From Caulobacteraceae bacterium (lineage in GTDB: Bacteria; Pseudomonadota; Alphaproteobacteria; Caulobacterales; Caulobacteraceae), in assembly GCA_030446805.1 (NCBI GenBank), contig JAUJMO010000001.1, positions 825,241 to 889,240 of the forward strand: DNA of 64,000 nt, read 5' to 3'. A model generated the notes under the pieces. That model saw only the letters and a list, made by a program, of their open reading frames with translations. It was not told where the DNA came from and did no database searches. A program made the position numbers and the translations under genes. The first letter of the stretch is position 1, and every line of letters starts with the position of its first letter. Of this stretch, positions 17,545 through 26,208 are shown one piece after another.

Positions 17545-18873
17545 TCAACTGTCCAGGCTTTCCGTAAACCGCACGGGCGCCCCGGTTCCTTCCGCGACCA
17601 CCTCGTCCTCGCGCATGACCACCCGGCCGCGGACCACCGTCATCACCGGCCAGCCCACCGCCTCGAAGCCGTCGAACGGCGTCCACCCCGCGCGGCTAGC
17701 CATGTCCTGATGCCGGATCGTCCGGCGCGCCTTGAGATCCACGATCGTCAGGTCCGCGTCGTAGCCCTCCGCCATCCGTCCTTTTCCCGCAATCCCGAAC
17801 ACGCGTTGGGCCCCGGCGCTGGTGAGGTCCACGAAACGCTCCAGCGACAGCCGCCCGGCCGCCACATGGGTCAGCATCACCGCAGCCAGTGTCTGCACGC
17901 CCGGCATCCCGGACGGCGACTGCGGATAGGGTCGCGCCTTTTCCTCTCGCGTGTGCGGCGCGTGGTCGGAGCCCAGCACGTCGAACACCTCCAGTCCCCG
18001 CCACAGTCCGTCACGGTGCGCCCCGTCCCGGATCGGCGGGTTCATCTGCGCGAACCCCCGGAGCCGCTTGTAGGCCTCCGGTCCCGCGAGGGTCAGATGC
18101 TGCGGCGTGACCTCGGCGGTGGCCACGTTCTTGGCCTGGCGCAACAGCTCGATCTCGTCGGCCGAGCTTACGTGCAGAACGTGAATGCGCTTGCCCAAGC
18201 CTCGGGCGAGCTTGAGCAAACGGCGCGTGCTTCGCACCGCGCTCTCGGAGTCCCGCACCTCAGGGTGGCTGGTCCAATCCCCAGCCCGCGCCAGCCCGCG
18301 CCGCTCGGCCAGCCGGTACTCGTCCTCCGAATGGAAGGTCGCCCGTCGGTTCACGGCGCGCAGCACCGCCTCGACCCCGTCGTCGTCCGGCACGAGCAAG
18401 GAGCCCGTCGAGGCCCCCATGAACACCTTGACCCCGCAGCAGCCCGGGAGCCGCTCCAGCTCGGCCAGTTCCCCGACGTTGTCGTGCGTCCCGCCCACGT
18501 AGAAGGCGTGGTCGCAGTGCATCCGCCCCCGCGCGCGCTCCAGCTTGTCGGCCAGGGTGGTCGCATCGGTGGTGTTGGGATCGGTGTTCGGCATCTCGAA
18601 CACGGTTGTGACCCCGCCCAGCACCGCCGCGCGCGAGCCGGTCTCCAGATCCTCCTTCCAGTCCAGCCCCGGCTCGCGGAAATGGACCTGGGTGTCGACC
18701 AGGCCTGGCAGCACCGTCAGCCCCGCCGCCTCGACCACCTCGCCGGCCGAAGCCGTCCCCAGATCGCCGATGCGCACGACCCGTCCGTCCCGCACGCCCA
18801 CGTCCGCCCTGCCCCGCCCCGCGTGGTTCACCACCTCGCCGCCGCGAACGAGGAGGTCGAAGGTCTCAGCCAA
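17545..18873 (-). CDS. pyrC: dihydroorotase-family amidohydrolase (PyrC-like)
   Basis: The 442-residue amidohydrolase matches type I dihydroorotases, which cyclise carbamoyl-aspartate in pyrimidine synthesis. Seen: DTQVHFREPG near 60-69, FEMPNTDP, the carboxy-lysine segment GVKVFMGAS, TFHSED, HVLHVSSA and catalytic GSDHAPHTREEK. The usual HxH zinc pair is QVH (Q62, H64). This exists in some dihydroorotase subgroups but removes one classical ligand. The gene starts at TTG 18873 with GGGAGAG 5 bases upstream and overlaps the GT9 stop by 8 bp. No pyrB is adjacent. A hydantoinase or allantoinase role is less likely. Confidence 0.82.
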   Translation of the reverse strand: MAETFDLLVRGGEVVNHAGRGRADVGVRDGRVVRIGDLGTASAGEVVEAAGLTVLPGLVDTQVHFREPGLDWKEDLETGSRAAVLGGVTTVFEMPNTDPNTTDATTLADKLERARGRMHCDHAFYVGGTHDNVGELAELERLPGCCGVKVFMGASTGSLLVPDDDGVEAVLRAVNRRATFHSEDEYRLAERRGLARAGDWTSHPEVRDSESAVRSTRRLLKLARGLGKRIHVLHVSSADEIELLRQAKNVATAEVTPQHLTLAGPEAYKRLRGFAQMNPPIRDGAHRDGLWRGLEVFDVLGSDHAPHTREEKARPYPQSPSGMPGVQTLAAVMLTHVAAGRLSLERFVDLTSAGAQRVFGIAGKGRMAEGYDADLTIVDLKARRTIRHQDMASRAGWTPFDGFEAVGWPVMTVVRGRVVMREDEVVAEGTGAPVRFTESLDS

Positions 18874-19987
18874 TTGCGCTCTCCCGCTCGGACGAGGGCG
18901 AGTCGTCGCCTTCCTCCATCCCGTCGCTCAGGCTCCCCCTGCCTCCGTCTTGAAACGAAGAGTTCTGGGGTTCGGCCACGACCGGCGATCCGTCCGCTTC
19001 CGGTGTCTCCGCCAGGAGCTCCAGGACCGCCTTGTACACCCGCTCCACCGCGAGATCCGACATATGAATCAGGCTCTGGTTCAGCTGCGGATCGGCCTGC
19101 TTGTAGCTTTCGAAGTTCCGGGGGCCCCTCAGCGCCCGGGCATGCGGCCCCCAGGGCGCGTACCTGCGATCGTCCGACGGCCCGAACAGTCCCATGGTGG
19201 GAGTTCCGGCCGCCGCGGCCAGGTGCATCAAGCCGCTGTCGTTGCCGACAAAGATGCGGGCCCGCTTCAGCATGGCGTAGGCGATCAACAGGTCCACCTC
19301 GCCCGTGGCGTCGATCACCCGCTTGCGGCTCACCTCGCGGCGAACCGCTTCGGTCGTGCGCCGGTCGTCCGGTCCGCCCAACAGCAGGAGGCGCCCATCC
19401 GGCAGGGGCCCGTCCCGGCCGAGCAGTCGCTGGGTCAGGATCGAGAAACGTTCCGCCGGCCAGGTCTTGCCTACCCAATTAGCCGCCGGCGAAACGGCGA
19501 GAATGGGCTCGCCCCGCCAGCCGTGCTCATGCAGGTGAGCGTCCGCCTCCGCCTGCGTATCTTCGCTGAGGAACAGGTGGGGCGCCGGCGGCGCCTCTCC
19601 GTCCAGCTTCAGCAGCCGGGCCAGTTCCTCCACCTTGTGCACCACGGGCTCGTCTTCGTCCGGGCTTCGCCGCACGATGCGCATCTTGGCCGAGAGCGTC
19701 CCGGCCAGCCCCGACCCCCGCAGGTCCAGCACCAGGCCCCACTTGGTCCCGCGAACCCGCTTCCACAGGTCCACCCAATGCAGCCCGCCGGGCTTCTTCT
19801 CGATGGGGATCAGCGCCTCCAGGTTCGGCGTGTCCCGGAACAACGGGGCGGCCAGCGCCCCCGCGGCGAGGGTGAACCGCGCGTGCGGGATCTCGGCATG
19901 CAGGCGCGCGAGCAAGCCTGACGACAGCACGGCGTCGCCGATGCGCGTGGAGGTTATGAACAGAATCGGAAACGGTTTGGCCGACAT
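18866..19987 (-). CDS. GT9 family glycosyltransferase (heptosyltransferase-like)
   Basis: The 373-residue protein has the two-Rossmann layout of ADP-heptose:LPS heptosyltransferases. It has an N-terminal RIGDAVLSSGLLARLH, VSPAANWVGKTWPAERF for donor binding, and IFVGNDSGLMHLAAAAGTP near the C-terminal nucleotide-sugar site. GT9 enzymes add core sugars to lipopolysaccharide; the exact sugar is unknown. The last about 35 residues are acidic and Ser-rich and look disordered. It is the first gene of a two-gene unit with the dihydroorotase and is divergent from the YgfZ-like gene. Confidence 0.87.
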   Translation of the reverse strand: MSAKPFPILFITSTRIGDAVLSSGLLARLHAEIPHARFTLAAGALAAPLFRDTPNLEALIPIEKKPGGLHWVDLWKRVRGTKWGLVLDLRGSGLAGTLSAKMRIVRRSPDEDEPVVHKVEELARLLKLDGEAPPAPHLFLSEDTQAEADAHLHEHGWRGEPILAVSPAANWVGKTWPAERFSILTQRLLGRDGPLPDGRLLLLGGPDDRRTTEAVRREVSRKRVIDATGEVDLLIAYAMLKRARIFVGNDSGLMHLAAAAGTPTMGLFGPSDDRRYAPWGPHARALRGPRNFESYKQADPQLNQSLIHMSDLAVERVYKAVLELLAETPEADGSPVVAEPQNSSFQDGGRGSLSDGMEEGDDSPSSERESAIG

Positions 19988-20025
19988 TGGTTCGCTTATA
20001 CCCCGTCCGGACCCTAGATGGGCTC

Positions 20026-20838
20026 ATGCCCTGCAAGATCGCCGCCTTATCCGAAAGGGCCTTGATCCGGGTCGAAGGTCCGGACTGGCGGGCCTTTCTC
20101 CACAACCTCCTTACCCACGACATCGAGGCCCTGGCGCCTGGAACGGTCCGCTTCACCGCCCTGCTCACCCCGCAAGGCAGGCTGCTTCACGACCTGTTTG
20201 TCCACGCTGGAGAAAGCGGGGCCGTTCTCGACGTCGCCGCCGCGGGCCGCGACGGCCTTCTGAAGCGGCTCACCCTTTACAAGCTCCGCGCCAAGGTCCG
20301 GCTGGAACCTATGGAAGGCGCCGTGCATGCGGCCTGGGAGCGGCCGCCGCCCCAAGGCGGATGGGCCCCCGACCCTCGCCTTCCCGACCTTGGCTGGCGG
20401 TCAGCCGCCTACCCCGGCCCGACCACCGCCACCCCCGACGACTACGACGCCCACCGCTTGTCGCTGGGCGTGCCCGATCCCGCCCTGGACGGCCGCGAGA
20501 CCGACTACCCCATCGAGCTCGATTTCGATCTCCTGAACGGGATCGACTTCAAAAAGGGATGCTTCATCGGCCAGGAGATCACCAGCCGGATGAAGCGCCG
20601 CGGGGCGATCAAGACCCGCGCCGTCCCCCTGGCCTTCGAGGGCCCGCCCCCGCCTCCGGGCGCCGAGGTCCTCTCGGGGGAGCTCCGCGCCGGGGAGGTC
20701 CGCTCGGGTCGCGACGGCCGCGCCATCGCCCTGCTCCGCCTGGACCGCGCTCAAGGCGGCGCCCTCACCGCCGCAGCCCGCCCCGTCCGCCTGGACCCGC
20801 CCCCCTGGCTGGCCGACAGCTTGGGCCTGACCCCCTAG
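20026..20838 (+). CDS. ygfZ: YgfZ/GcvT-like folate-binding Fe-S maintenance protein
   Basis: The 270-residue protein matches the COG0354 (YgfZ/IBA57) family, folate-binding relatives of GcvT needed for Fe-S enzyme upkeep. The diagnostic K-G-C-F-I-G-Q-E motif is at residues 177-184 (KGCFIGQEITSRM). N-terminal SERALIRVEGPDWRAFLHNL is typical. The ATG at 20026 aligns with the family start; an in-frame extension begins at 19987 inside the divergent promoter. It converges with ilvE. Confidence 0.88.
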   Translation: MPCKIAALSERALIRVEGPDWRAFLHNLLTHDIEALAPGTVRFTALLTPQGRLLHDLFVHAGESGAVLDVAAAGRDGLLKRLTLYKLRAKVRLEPMEGAVHAAWERPPPQGGWAPDPRLPDLGWRSAAYPGPTTATPDDYDAHRLSLGVPDPALDGRETDYPIELDFDLLNGIDFKKGCFIGQEITSRMKRRGAIKTRAVPLAFEGPPPPPGAEVLSGELRAGEVRSGRDGRAIALLRLDRAQGGALTAAARPVRLDPPPWLADSLGLTP

Positions 20839-20861
20839 GCCGGCGCCAGGCCGCCGCGCCT

Positions 20862-21743
20862 TCAGCCCCGTCGCACCAGTCGGCCGTAATCTTCGACCAG
20901 CGCTCGGGAAATGTCGGCGGGCCTGTAGCGGAACTCGCCGATCTCCGACACGGGCGTGACCTCCGCCGCCGTTCCGGTGATGAAGCATTCCGAGAAGGAG
21001 GGGAGTTCGGCCTCCTGGATGTGGCGTTCGATCACCTCCAGCCCCCGCGCCTTGGCCAAGCCGATGACGGTGCGCCGCGTGATCCCGTCAAGGAAGCAGT
21101 CGGGGGTGGGCGTGTGGATCTGTCCGTCCCGGACGAAGAAGACGTTGGCGCCGGTGGCCTCCGCCACATACCCCCGCCAGTCCAGCATCAAGGCGTCCGC
21201 ATACCCCTCCCGCTCCGCGGCGTGCTTGGACAGGGTGCAGATCATGTACAGCCCCGCCGCCTTGCTGTTGGTGGGCGCCGTTTCCGGCGAGGGTCGCCTG
21301 TAGCGGGCGCGCCCGAGCCGCACGCCCTTCATCTTCTGCTCGGGGTCGTAGTAGCTGGGCCAGGCCCAGCTCGCGACCGCCACATGGATCTGCGAATTAG
21401 GGGCCGACACCCCCATCTGCTCCGCTCCCCGCCAGGCCAGCGGCCGGACATAGGCGTCGGGCATTCCCATCCGCGCCGCCGTCTCCGTGCAGGCCCGGTC
21501 GATGTCCTCCACCGAGTATGGAAGTTTGAAGTCCAGGATCTCCGCCGACCGGAACAGCCGCTCCGTGTGCTGTCTCAGCGCGAAAATCTCGCCGTCGTAG
21601 AGCCGCTCACCTTCGAACACGCAGGAAGCGTAGTGCAGGGCGTGCGTCAGCACATGGACCTTGGCGTCGCGCCATGCGACGAACTCGCCGTCCATCCAGA
21701 TCCAGCCGTCGCGATTGTCGAAGGGAACCAAGGAAAGGGCCAT
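20862..21743 (-). CDS. ilvE: branched-chain amino acid aminotransferase
   Basis: This PLP enzyme performs the last step of Leu/Ile/Val synthesis. The 293-residue protein has the class IV aminotransferase fold with PLP lysine K161 (PTNSKAAGLYM), the substrate segment EGERLYDG and the phosphate-binding C-terminal region FITGTAAEVTPV. Length is typical. The ATG at 21743 is used. The gene is divergent from a two-component pair, with about 100 bp between the starts. Confidence 0.93.
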   Translation of the reverse strand: MALSLVPFDNRDGWIWMDGEFVAWRDAKVHVLTHALHYASCVFEGERLYDGEIFALRQHTERLFRSAEILDFKLPYSVEDIDRACTETAARMGMPDAYVRPLAWRGAEQMGVSAPNSQIHVAVASWAWPSYYDPEQKMKGVRLGRARYRRPSPETAPTNSKAAGLYMICTLSKHAAEREGYADALMLDWRGYVAEATGANVFFVRDGQIHTPTPDCFLDGITRRTVIGLAKARGLEVIERHIQEAELPSFSECFITGTAAEVTPVSEIGEFRYRPADISRALVEDYGRLVRRG

Positions 21744-21846
21744 TGAACGTCCTTCAACAAAAACTCGACACGACGGCCCTGAAGGCTCAGGGCGCGGCGG
21801 CCTTAGAGCGCGGCCCTGAAGGTTCCGTCAACTTAGGTTGCGCCCG

Positions 21847-22569
21847 GTGAGCCGCGACCCGGCGCTGGACGGGGGCGCGGCGGACGCGGCCCGCCGCCAT
21901 CTGCTGGTGGTCGACGACGACGATCGCATCCGCGACCTGCTCCGCCGCTTTCTGGTGCGAGCCGGCTTCCGGGTCACCGTGGCCGAGGACGCCGCCGCCG
22001 CCCGTCGCCTGTTCGAGAGTTTCAGCTTCGACTTGGCCGTGGTGGACGTGATGATGCCCGGCGAGGACGGCTTCTCCCTCACCGCCTGGCTCCGCAAGCG
22101 CACCGCCGTCCCGATCCTCATCCTGACCGCCCGGGGGCTCCCCGGCGATCGTATCGAGGGCCTGAGCCTTGGCGCGGACGATTATCTGGCCAAACCTTTC
22201 GAGCCTCAGGAGCTGCTCCTCCGCATCGAAGCCGTTCTTCGCCGCACGGGCCCGGTCTCCTCCGGTCCCCGACAGGTCTCCCTGGGCGAGCTGACCTTCG
22301 ACCTGGAGCGCGCCGAGCTCTCGCGGAACGGCGCCGCCATCCGGCTTACTGAAAGCGAGGCGGCCATTCTCCGCGCCCTGGCCCAGAACGCCCACGCCGC
22401 CGTGGACCGTTGGGATCTCGCCCGCCCTGGCGAATCCGACGCCGAAGCGCGACTGCGCGCGGTGGACATCCACGTCACTCGCCTGCGCAAAAAGCTCGAA
22501 GTCGACCCCAAGGCCCCGCGCTACCTCCAAACCGTGCGCGGGATCGGCTACATGCTGGCCCCAGACTGA
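21847..22569 (+). CDS. OmpR-family response regulator
   Basis: The 240-residue regulator has a receiver with DDDD at 23-26, phospho-acceptor D67 (VVDVMMPGEDG) and KPFEPQEL. A winged-helix effector follows (DIHVTRLRKKLEVDPKAPRY, TVRGIGYML). I chose the GTG at 21847 (MSRDPALD); a TTG at 21838 is in frame but its AGG is too close. The stop overlaps the kinase start (TGATG), so the pair is translationally coupled. It resembles OmpR of the EnvZ/OmpR system of alphaproteobacteria. Confidence 0.9.
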   Translation: MSRDPALDGGAADAARRHLLVVDDDDRIRDLLRRFLVRAGFRVTVAEDAAAARRLFESFSFDLAVVDVMMPGEDGFSLTAWLRKRTAVPILILTARGLPGDRIEGLSLGADDYLAKPFEPQELLLRIEAVLRRTGPVSSGPRQVSLGELTFDLERAELSRNGAAIRLTESEAAILRALAQNAHAAVDRWDLARPGESDAEARLRAVDIHVTRLRKKLEVDPKAPRYLQTVRGIGYMLAPD

Positions 22570-23999
22570 TGTCCGAGCACCCGGCCTCTCCTCCGCGCCA
22601 AGCCCCTGCCCCGGCCCGCCCCGGACCGGAGGCCGTGGGCGAAACCGCGCCGCGTCCGAGCGCGGCTCGGGCGACCGCCGATGCTCGCCGACGCCGGCGC
22701 TGGCTCACGGTGAAGCGGTTCCTGCCGACCTCCCTATACGGCCGCGCCCTGCTGATCATCATCCTGCCGATCGCGCTGATGCAGGGCGCCGTGACCTGGG
22801 TCTTCTTCGCCGGGTACGACGAGCGAGTGAATTCGCGCTTGAGCGGGGCGCTGGCGGGCGACGTGGCCTGGGTGGTGGACGCCTACACCGCGGACCGAGC
22901 CGCCTTTCCCGTGGTGGCCGCGCGCGCCCGGGCCCACTCCGACCTGCAGGTCAGCCTTCGCCGGGGACCTCTGCCACTCGGCGACCCGCGTCCTTCCGGG
23001 GGGGCGGATCGCATTCTGGAGGCCGCCCTCGCCCAACGGCTTGACCGCCCCTTCCGCGCCGACGCCGACCGCCTCCCCGGGGCCGTCCAGATCGAGGTCG
23101 ACGCGGGTCGGGGCGAGGTGCTCCGGGTCCTGGCCTCCCGCGAGCGAGTTTCCGCCAGTCGCGCTCACGTTTTCCTTCTTTGGCTCGCTGGCGCCACCAT
23201 CCTGCTCACGGCCGTGGCCGTGGTGTTCATCAAGAACCAGGTTCGGGCCATCGAGCGGCTGGCCGCCGCCGCCGAAGCCTTCGGCAAGGGCGCGGACGCC
23301 CCGCTCAAGCCCCACGGGGCGCGCGAGGTGCGCCAAGCCGCCCGCGCCTTTCTGGACATGCGTGAACGCATCAACCGCCATCTCGACCAGCGCACCGCCC
23401 TGCTGGCCTCCGTCAGCCATGACCTGCGCACCCCGCTCACGCGCCTGAAGCTCGAGCTGGCGCTGGCCCGTCCCTCCAAGAAGCTCGACGCCATGAAGCG
23501 GGACCTGGTGGAGATGGAGCACACCATCGACGAGTACCTCGCCTTTGCTCGAGGCGAGGGCGGGGAGGAGTTGGAGTGCGTGGGCCTCCGGGGTCTGCTG
23601 GACGAGGTCGCCGAGGGCGCACGGCGGGCCGGCGCCGAGGTGGCGCTGTTCGCCGATCCAGGGCTCACCGCCAACGTACGGCCGAACGCCTTGAGGCGCG
23701 CCCTGTCCAACCTCGTCATGAACGCCGCCGTCCATGGCGAGCACGTGCAGATCGCCGCCCATCCGCGATCGTCGGGTGTCGAGATCATCGTGGACGACGA
23801 CGGGCCAGGCATCCCGGCCGACCGGCACGAAGACGCATTCAAGCCCTTCTCCCGCCTGGACGAGAGCCGCAACCAAAACCGCAAGGGGGTGGGTCTGGGC
23901 CTGGCCATCGCCCGGGACGTCGCCCGCAGCCACGGCGGCGACATCCGCCTGGAGCGCAGCCCGGCCGGAGGGCTGCGGGCAGTGCTCCGCCTCCCCTGA
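22569..23999 (+). CDS. EnvZ-like sensor histidine kinase
   Basis: The 476-residue kinase has a disordered Pro/Arg-rich N-terminus (about 1-48), membrane helix 1 (about 57-80, YGRALLIIILPIALMQGAV), a periplasmic domain, helix 2 (about 200-220) and HAMP. HisKA carries H284 (SVSHDLRTPLTRLKLEL), and the HATPase domain has NLVMNAAVHG, DDDGPGIP and GVGLGLAIARD. The RLDESRNQNRKGVGLGL stretch is typical of EnvZ-type kinases. It starts inside the regulator stop codon. Confidence 0.9.
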   Translation: MSEHPASPPRQAPAPARPGPEAVGETAPRPSAARATADARRRRRWLTVKRFLPTSLYGRALLIIILPIALMQGAVTWVFFAGYDERVNSRLSGALAGDVAWVVDAYTADRAAFPVVAARARAHSDLQVSLRRGPLPLGDPRPSGGADRILEAALAQRLDRPFRADADRLPGAVQIEVDAGRGEVLRVLASRERVSASRAHVFLLWLAGATILLTAVAVVFIKNQVRAIERLAAAAEAFGKGADAPLKPHGAREVRQAARAFLDMRERINRHLDQRTALLASVSHDLRTPLTRLKLELALARPSKKLDAMKRDLVEMEHTIDEYLAFARGEGGEELECVGLRGLLDEVAEGARRAGAEVALFADPGLTANVRPNALRRALSNLVMNAAVHGEHVQIAAHPRSSGVEIIVDDDGPGIPADRHEDAFKPFSRLDESRNQNRKGVGLGLAIARDVARSHGGDIRLERSPAGGLRAVLRLP

Positions 24000-24088
24000 G
24001 CCGCTCCGGAACGGGCTGGAACAGCCGGCGGCCCGACCCGTTAAGCCGCCGGACGCGGGGGCTGCCGCGCCGCCATCAAGAAGAACCG

Positions 24089-25198
24089 ATGATCCGCACA
24101 CTATCCCGGGGCGCGAAGCTCGCGCTCACCGCCGGCTGCGCCACGGTCGCGCTGGCGGGCTGCGCCAACCTCCCCAAGACCCTGAGCCGAGCCCCCGCCG
24201 GCCAGATGGGCATACCCGCCAGCGGCGTGAGGCCGGACGCTCAGAACCAGGCGGTGATCTCGGCCATGATGCAGTTGGGCGCCCGCCCGCTTCACACCTT
24301 GACGCCGCAGCAAGCCCGCAACAACGTCACCCCGACCGACGGCGTCAAACGAGTCCTGCTCGACCAGGGCCGCCCCACGGCGCCGCCGCCCGGCGTCAAC
24401 ACCCGCGAGATCACCATCCCCCGCGCACCAGGGGCGGCGGGGACCAACCCGGCCCGCGTCTACACGCCCACGAACGCGACGGGGCCCCTGCCCGTCATCG
24501 TCTATTTCCACGGCGGCGGCTGGGTGATCGGCGACCGCAACGTCTATGACGCCGGCGCGCGCGGCATCGCCCGCGAAGGTCAGGCTGTCGTGGTCTCGGT
24601 CGACTACCGCCTGGCGCCCGAGGCCAAGTTCCCGGCGCAGCACGAGGACGCCCTGGCCGCCTATCGATGGGCCCTGGCCAACGCCGCCTCGATCGGCGGC
24701 GACCCCCGCCGGGTGGGTCTGGCCGGAGAGTCGGCCGGCGGCAATCTGGCGGTGGCCACCGCCATAGCGGCTCGGGACGCCGGGCTGCAGCAGCCCTTCC
24801 ACATCGTCTCGATCTATCCGATCGCCGGCGCCGACCCGAATACGCGCTCCTATCAGGAGAACGCCAACGCCATGCCGCTGAACCGGGCGGGCATGCTGTG
24901 GTTCTTCGAGCAGGTGAAGCGCACGGACGCCGACCTCTTGGACCCTCGGATCAATCTGGTGGCGGCCGACGTCCGCGGCCTGCCGCCCACGACCATGGTC
25001 TTCGCCCAGATCGATCCGCTCCGCTCCGAAGGCACGATGCTCGAGCAGCGGCTGCGGAGGGCGGGCGTCGATGTTCGAAGCCGCGGCTTTGAAGGGGCGA
25101 CCCACGAGTTCTTCGGCATGGACGCCGTGTTCGAAGACGCACAGCAGGCGCAGCGCTTCGTGGGCGACCGCCTGCGGGGCGTGGCGGCGCCTCGCTGA
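24089..25198 (+). CDS. alpha/beta hydrolase lipoprotein (HSL-type esterase)
   Basis: The 369-residue protein begins with a lipoprotein signal ending in lipobox LAGC (residues about 22-25), so it is probably membrane-anchored in the envelope. The catalytic domain matches hormone-sensitive-lipase esterases. It has oxyanion motif HGGG (H141-G144), nucleophile S215 in GESAGG, a downstream Asp in FAQIDPLRSEG and His in GATHEFFG. Such enzymes hydrolyse short-chain esters; the substrate is unknown. It follows the EnvZ-like kinase by 89 bp but has no obvious link. Confidence 0.88.
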   Translation: MIRTLSRGAKLALTAGCATVALAGCANLPKTLSRAPAGQMGIPASGVRPDAQNQAVISAMMQLGARPLHTLTPQQARNNVTPTDGVKRVLLDQGRPTAPPPGVNTREITIPRAPGAAGTNPARVYTPTNATGPLPVIVYFHGGGWVIGDRNVYDAGARGIAREGQAVVVSVDYRLAPEAKFPAQHEDALAAYRWALANAASIGGDPRRVGLAGESAGGNLAVATAIAARDAGLQQPFHIVSIYPIAGADPNTRSYQENANAMPLNRAGMLWFFEQVKRTDADLLDPRINLVAADVRGLPPTTMVFAQIDPLRSEGTMLEQRLRRAGVDVRSRGFEGATHEFFGMDAVFEDAQQAQRFVGDRLRGVAAPR

Positions 25199-25265
25199 CG
25201 GCCACGCTTCAGCTTCGGTTCAGCTTGGCTTCGCCACAGGTGAGGCAAGCTGAACGGGGGCGATC

Positions 25266-25643
25266 ATGAAGGTAAGCGTTTCGGCCGGCGTGCTTGCTGC
25301 TGCGGCGATCGCCAGCGCGGCGGAGGCGCAGCAGGGCGTCCAAGGCGACTGGATGACCGAGGGCGGCCAGGCGAAAGTTCGCATCGGCCCCTGTGAGGGC
25401 CAGCCCGCCCAGCTTTGCGGCCGGTTCGTCAATCCCAAGACGGGCGGGCTGGCGAAAACGGCTTTCCTGACCGGGTTCAAGCCCAGCGGCGCCAACAAGT
25501 GGGGCGGCGGCAAGATCGCCAATCCACAGGACGGCAAGACCTACAGCTCGAAGATGACGCTGAACCCGAACGGGACCCTCAGCGTCAGCGGCTGCGTCTT
25601 GATGATCTGCAAGGCCCAGACCTGGCGGCGCGCGCCCTCGTGA
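25266..25643 (+). CDS. DUF2147 family exported protein
   Basis: The 125-residue protein has a signal peptide (MKVSVSAGVLAAAAIASAAEA) and one small beta-rich domain of the DUF2147 type. It starts with GDWMTEGGQAKVRIGPC and ends with GCVLMICKAQTWRR. Conserved Cys residues could form periplasmic disulfides. Members are common in alphaproteobacteria and have no proven function. The ATG at 25266 follows GGGGGCGATC closely. Confidence 0.82.
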   Translation: MKVSVSAGVLAAAAIASAAEAQQGVQGDWMTEGGQAKVRIGPCEGQPAQLCGRFVNPKTGGLAKTAFLTGFKPSGANKWGGGKIANPQDGKTYSSKMTLNPNGTLSVSGCVLMICKAQTWRRAPS

Positions 25644-25662
25644 GCCCGAGCCCCGCCCCGGC

Positions 25663-26208
25663 CTAGAACCCGGCGCCGATCCGGCCCAGGCGGTCGCGCA
25701 TCTGCTTTAGGCGGCTGTCGATCTCGGCCATGGTTCGGTTCAAGGCGCCTTCGTCGTCGCGCCAGACCTGGAGCACCCGGGCCCAGACGGCCGTCATGGC
25801 GGCCACGCGCGCGGCGCCGGCCAGCCCCTCCGTCGGCACGCCCGCCGCTTGCAACAGCACGCGCGCGGTTCGGGGCAGTCGCGCCGCGATCCGCTCCGCC
25901 TGTTCGTCGCGCGCAATGGCCAGCAACACGAACCGATGGGGCTCCATCGCCTCCAGCCGAGCCATGGCGGCTTCGAACAACCGGTCGTGCGTTTCGCCAT
26001 CCAGCGCAGCCTCCGCGGCGGCCGTGTCGAAGCGTCGGGCCAGACGGCTCAGCAAGGCGTCCTTGGACGGGATTCGCGCATAGAGTTCCGCGAAGCTGAG
26101 GCCGGTTTCCTGAGCGATGTCGCCCAGGGTGATCTCGCGCCAGGGCCGGTCGGACGCCAGGGCCAAGGCGGCGTCCACCGCTCGGTCGAGCGCCTCGCCC
26201 TCCGTCAC
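25663..26208 (-). CDS. TetR-like / COQ9 family protein
   Basis: The 181-residue all-helical protein has a TetR-type N-terminal helix-turn-helix (EITLGDIAQETGLSFAELYARIPSKDALLSRLARRFD) and a C-terminal half of the COQ9 type seen in alphaproteobacteria. COQ9 proteins bind lipids and assist ubiquinone synthesis, whereas true TetR proteins bind DNA; the sequence alone does not separate them. GTG start at 26208 overlaps the proC stop (GTGA). Confidence 0.72.
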   Translation of the reverse strand: MTEGEALDRAVDAALALASDRPWREITLGDIAQETGLSFAELYARIPSKDALLSRLARRFDTAAAEAALDGETHDRLFEAAMARLEAMEPHRFVLLAIARDEQAERIAARLPRTARVLLQAAGVPTEGLAGAARVAAMTAVWARVLQVWRDDEGALNRTMAEIDSRLKQMRDRLGRIGAGF

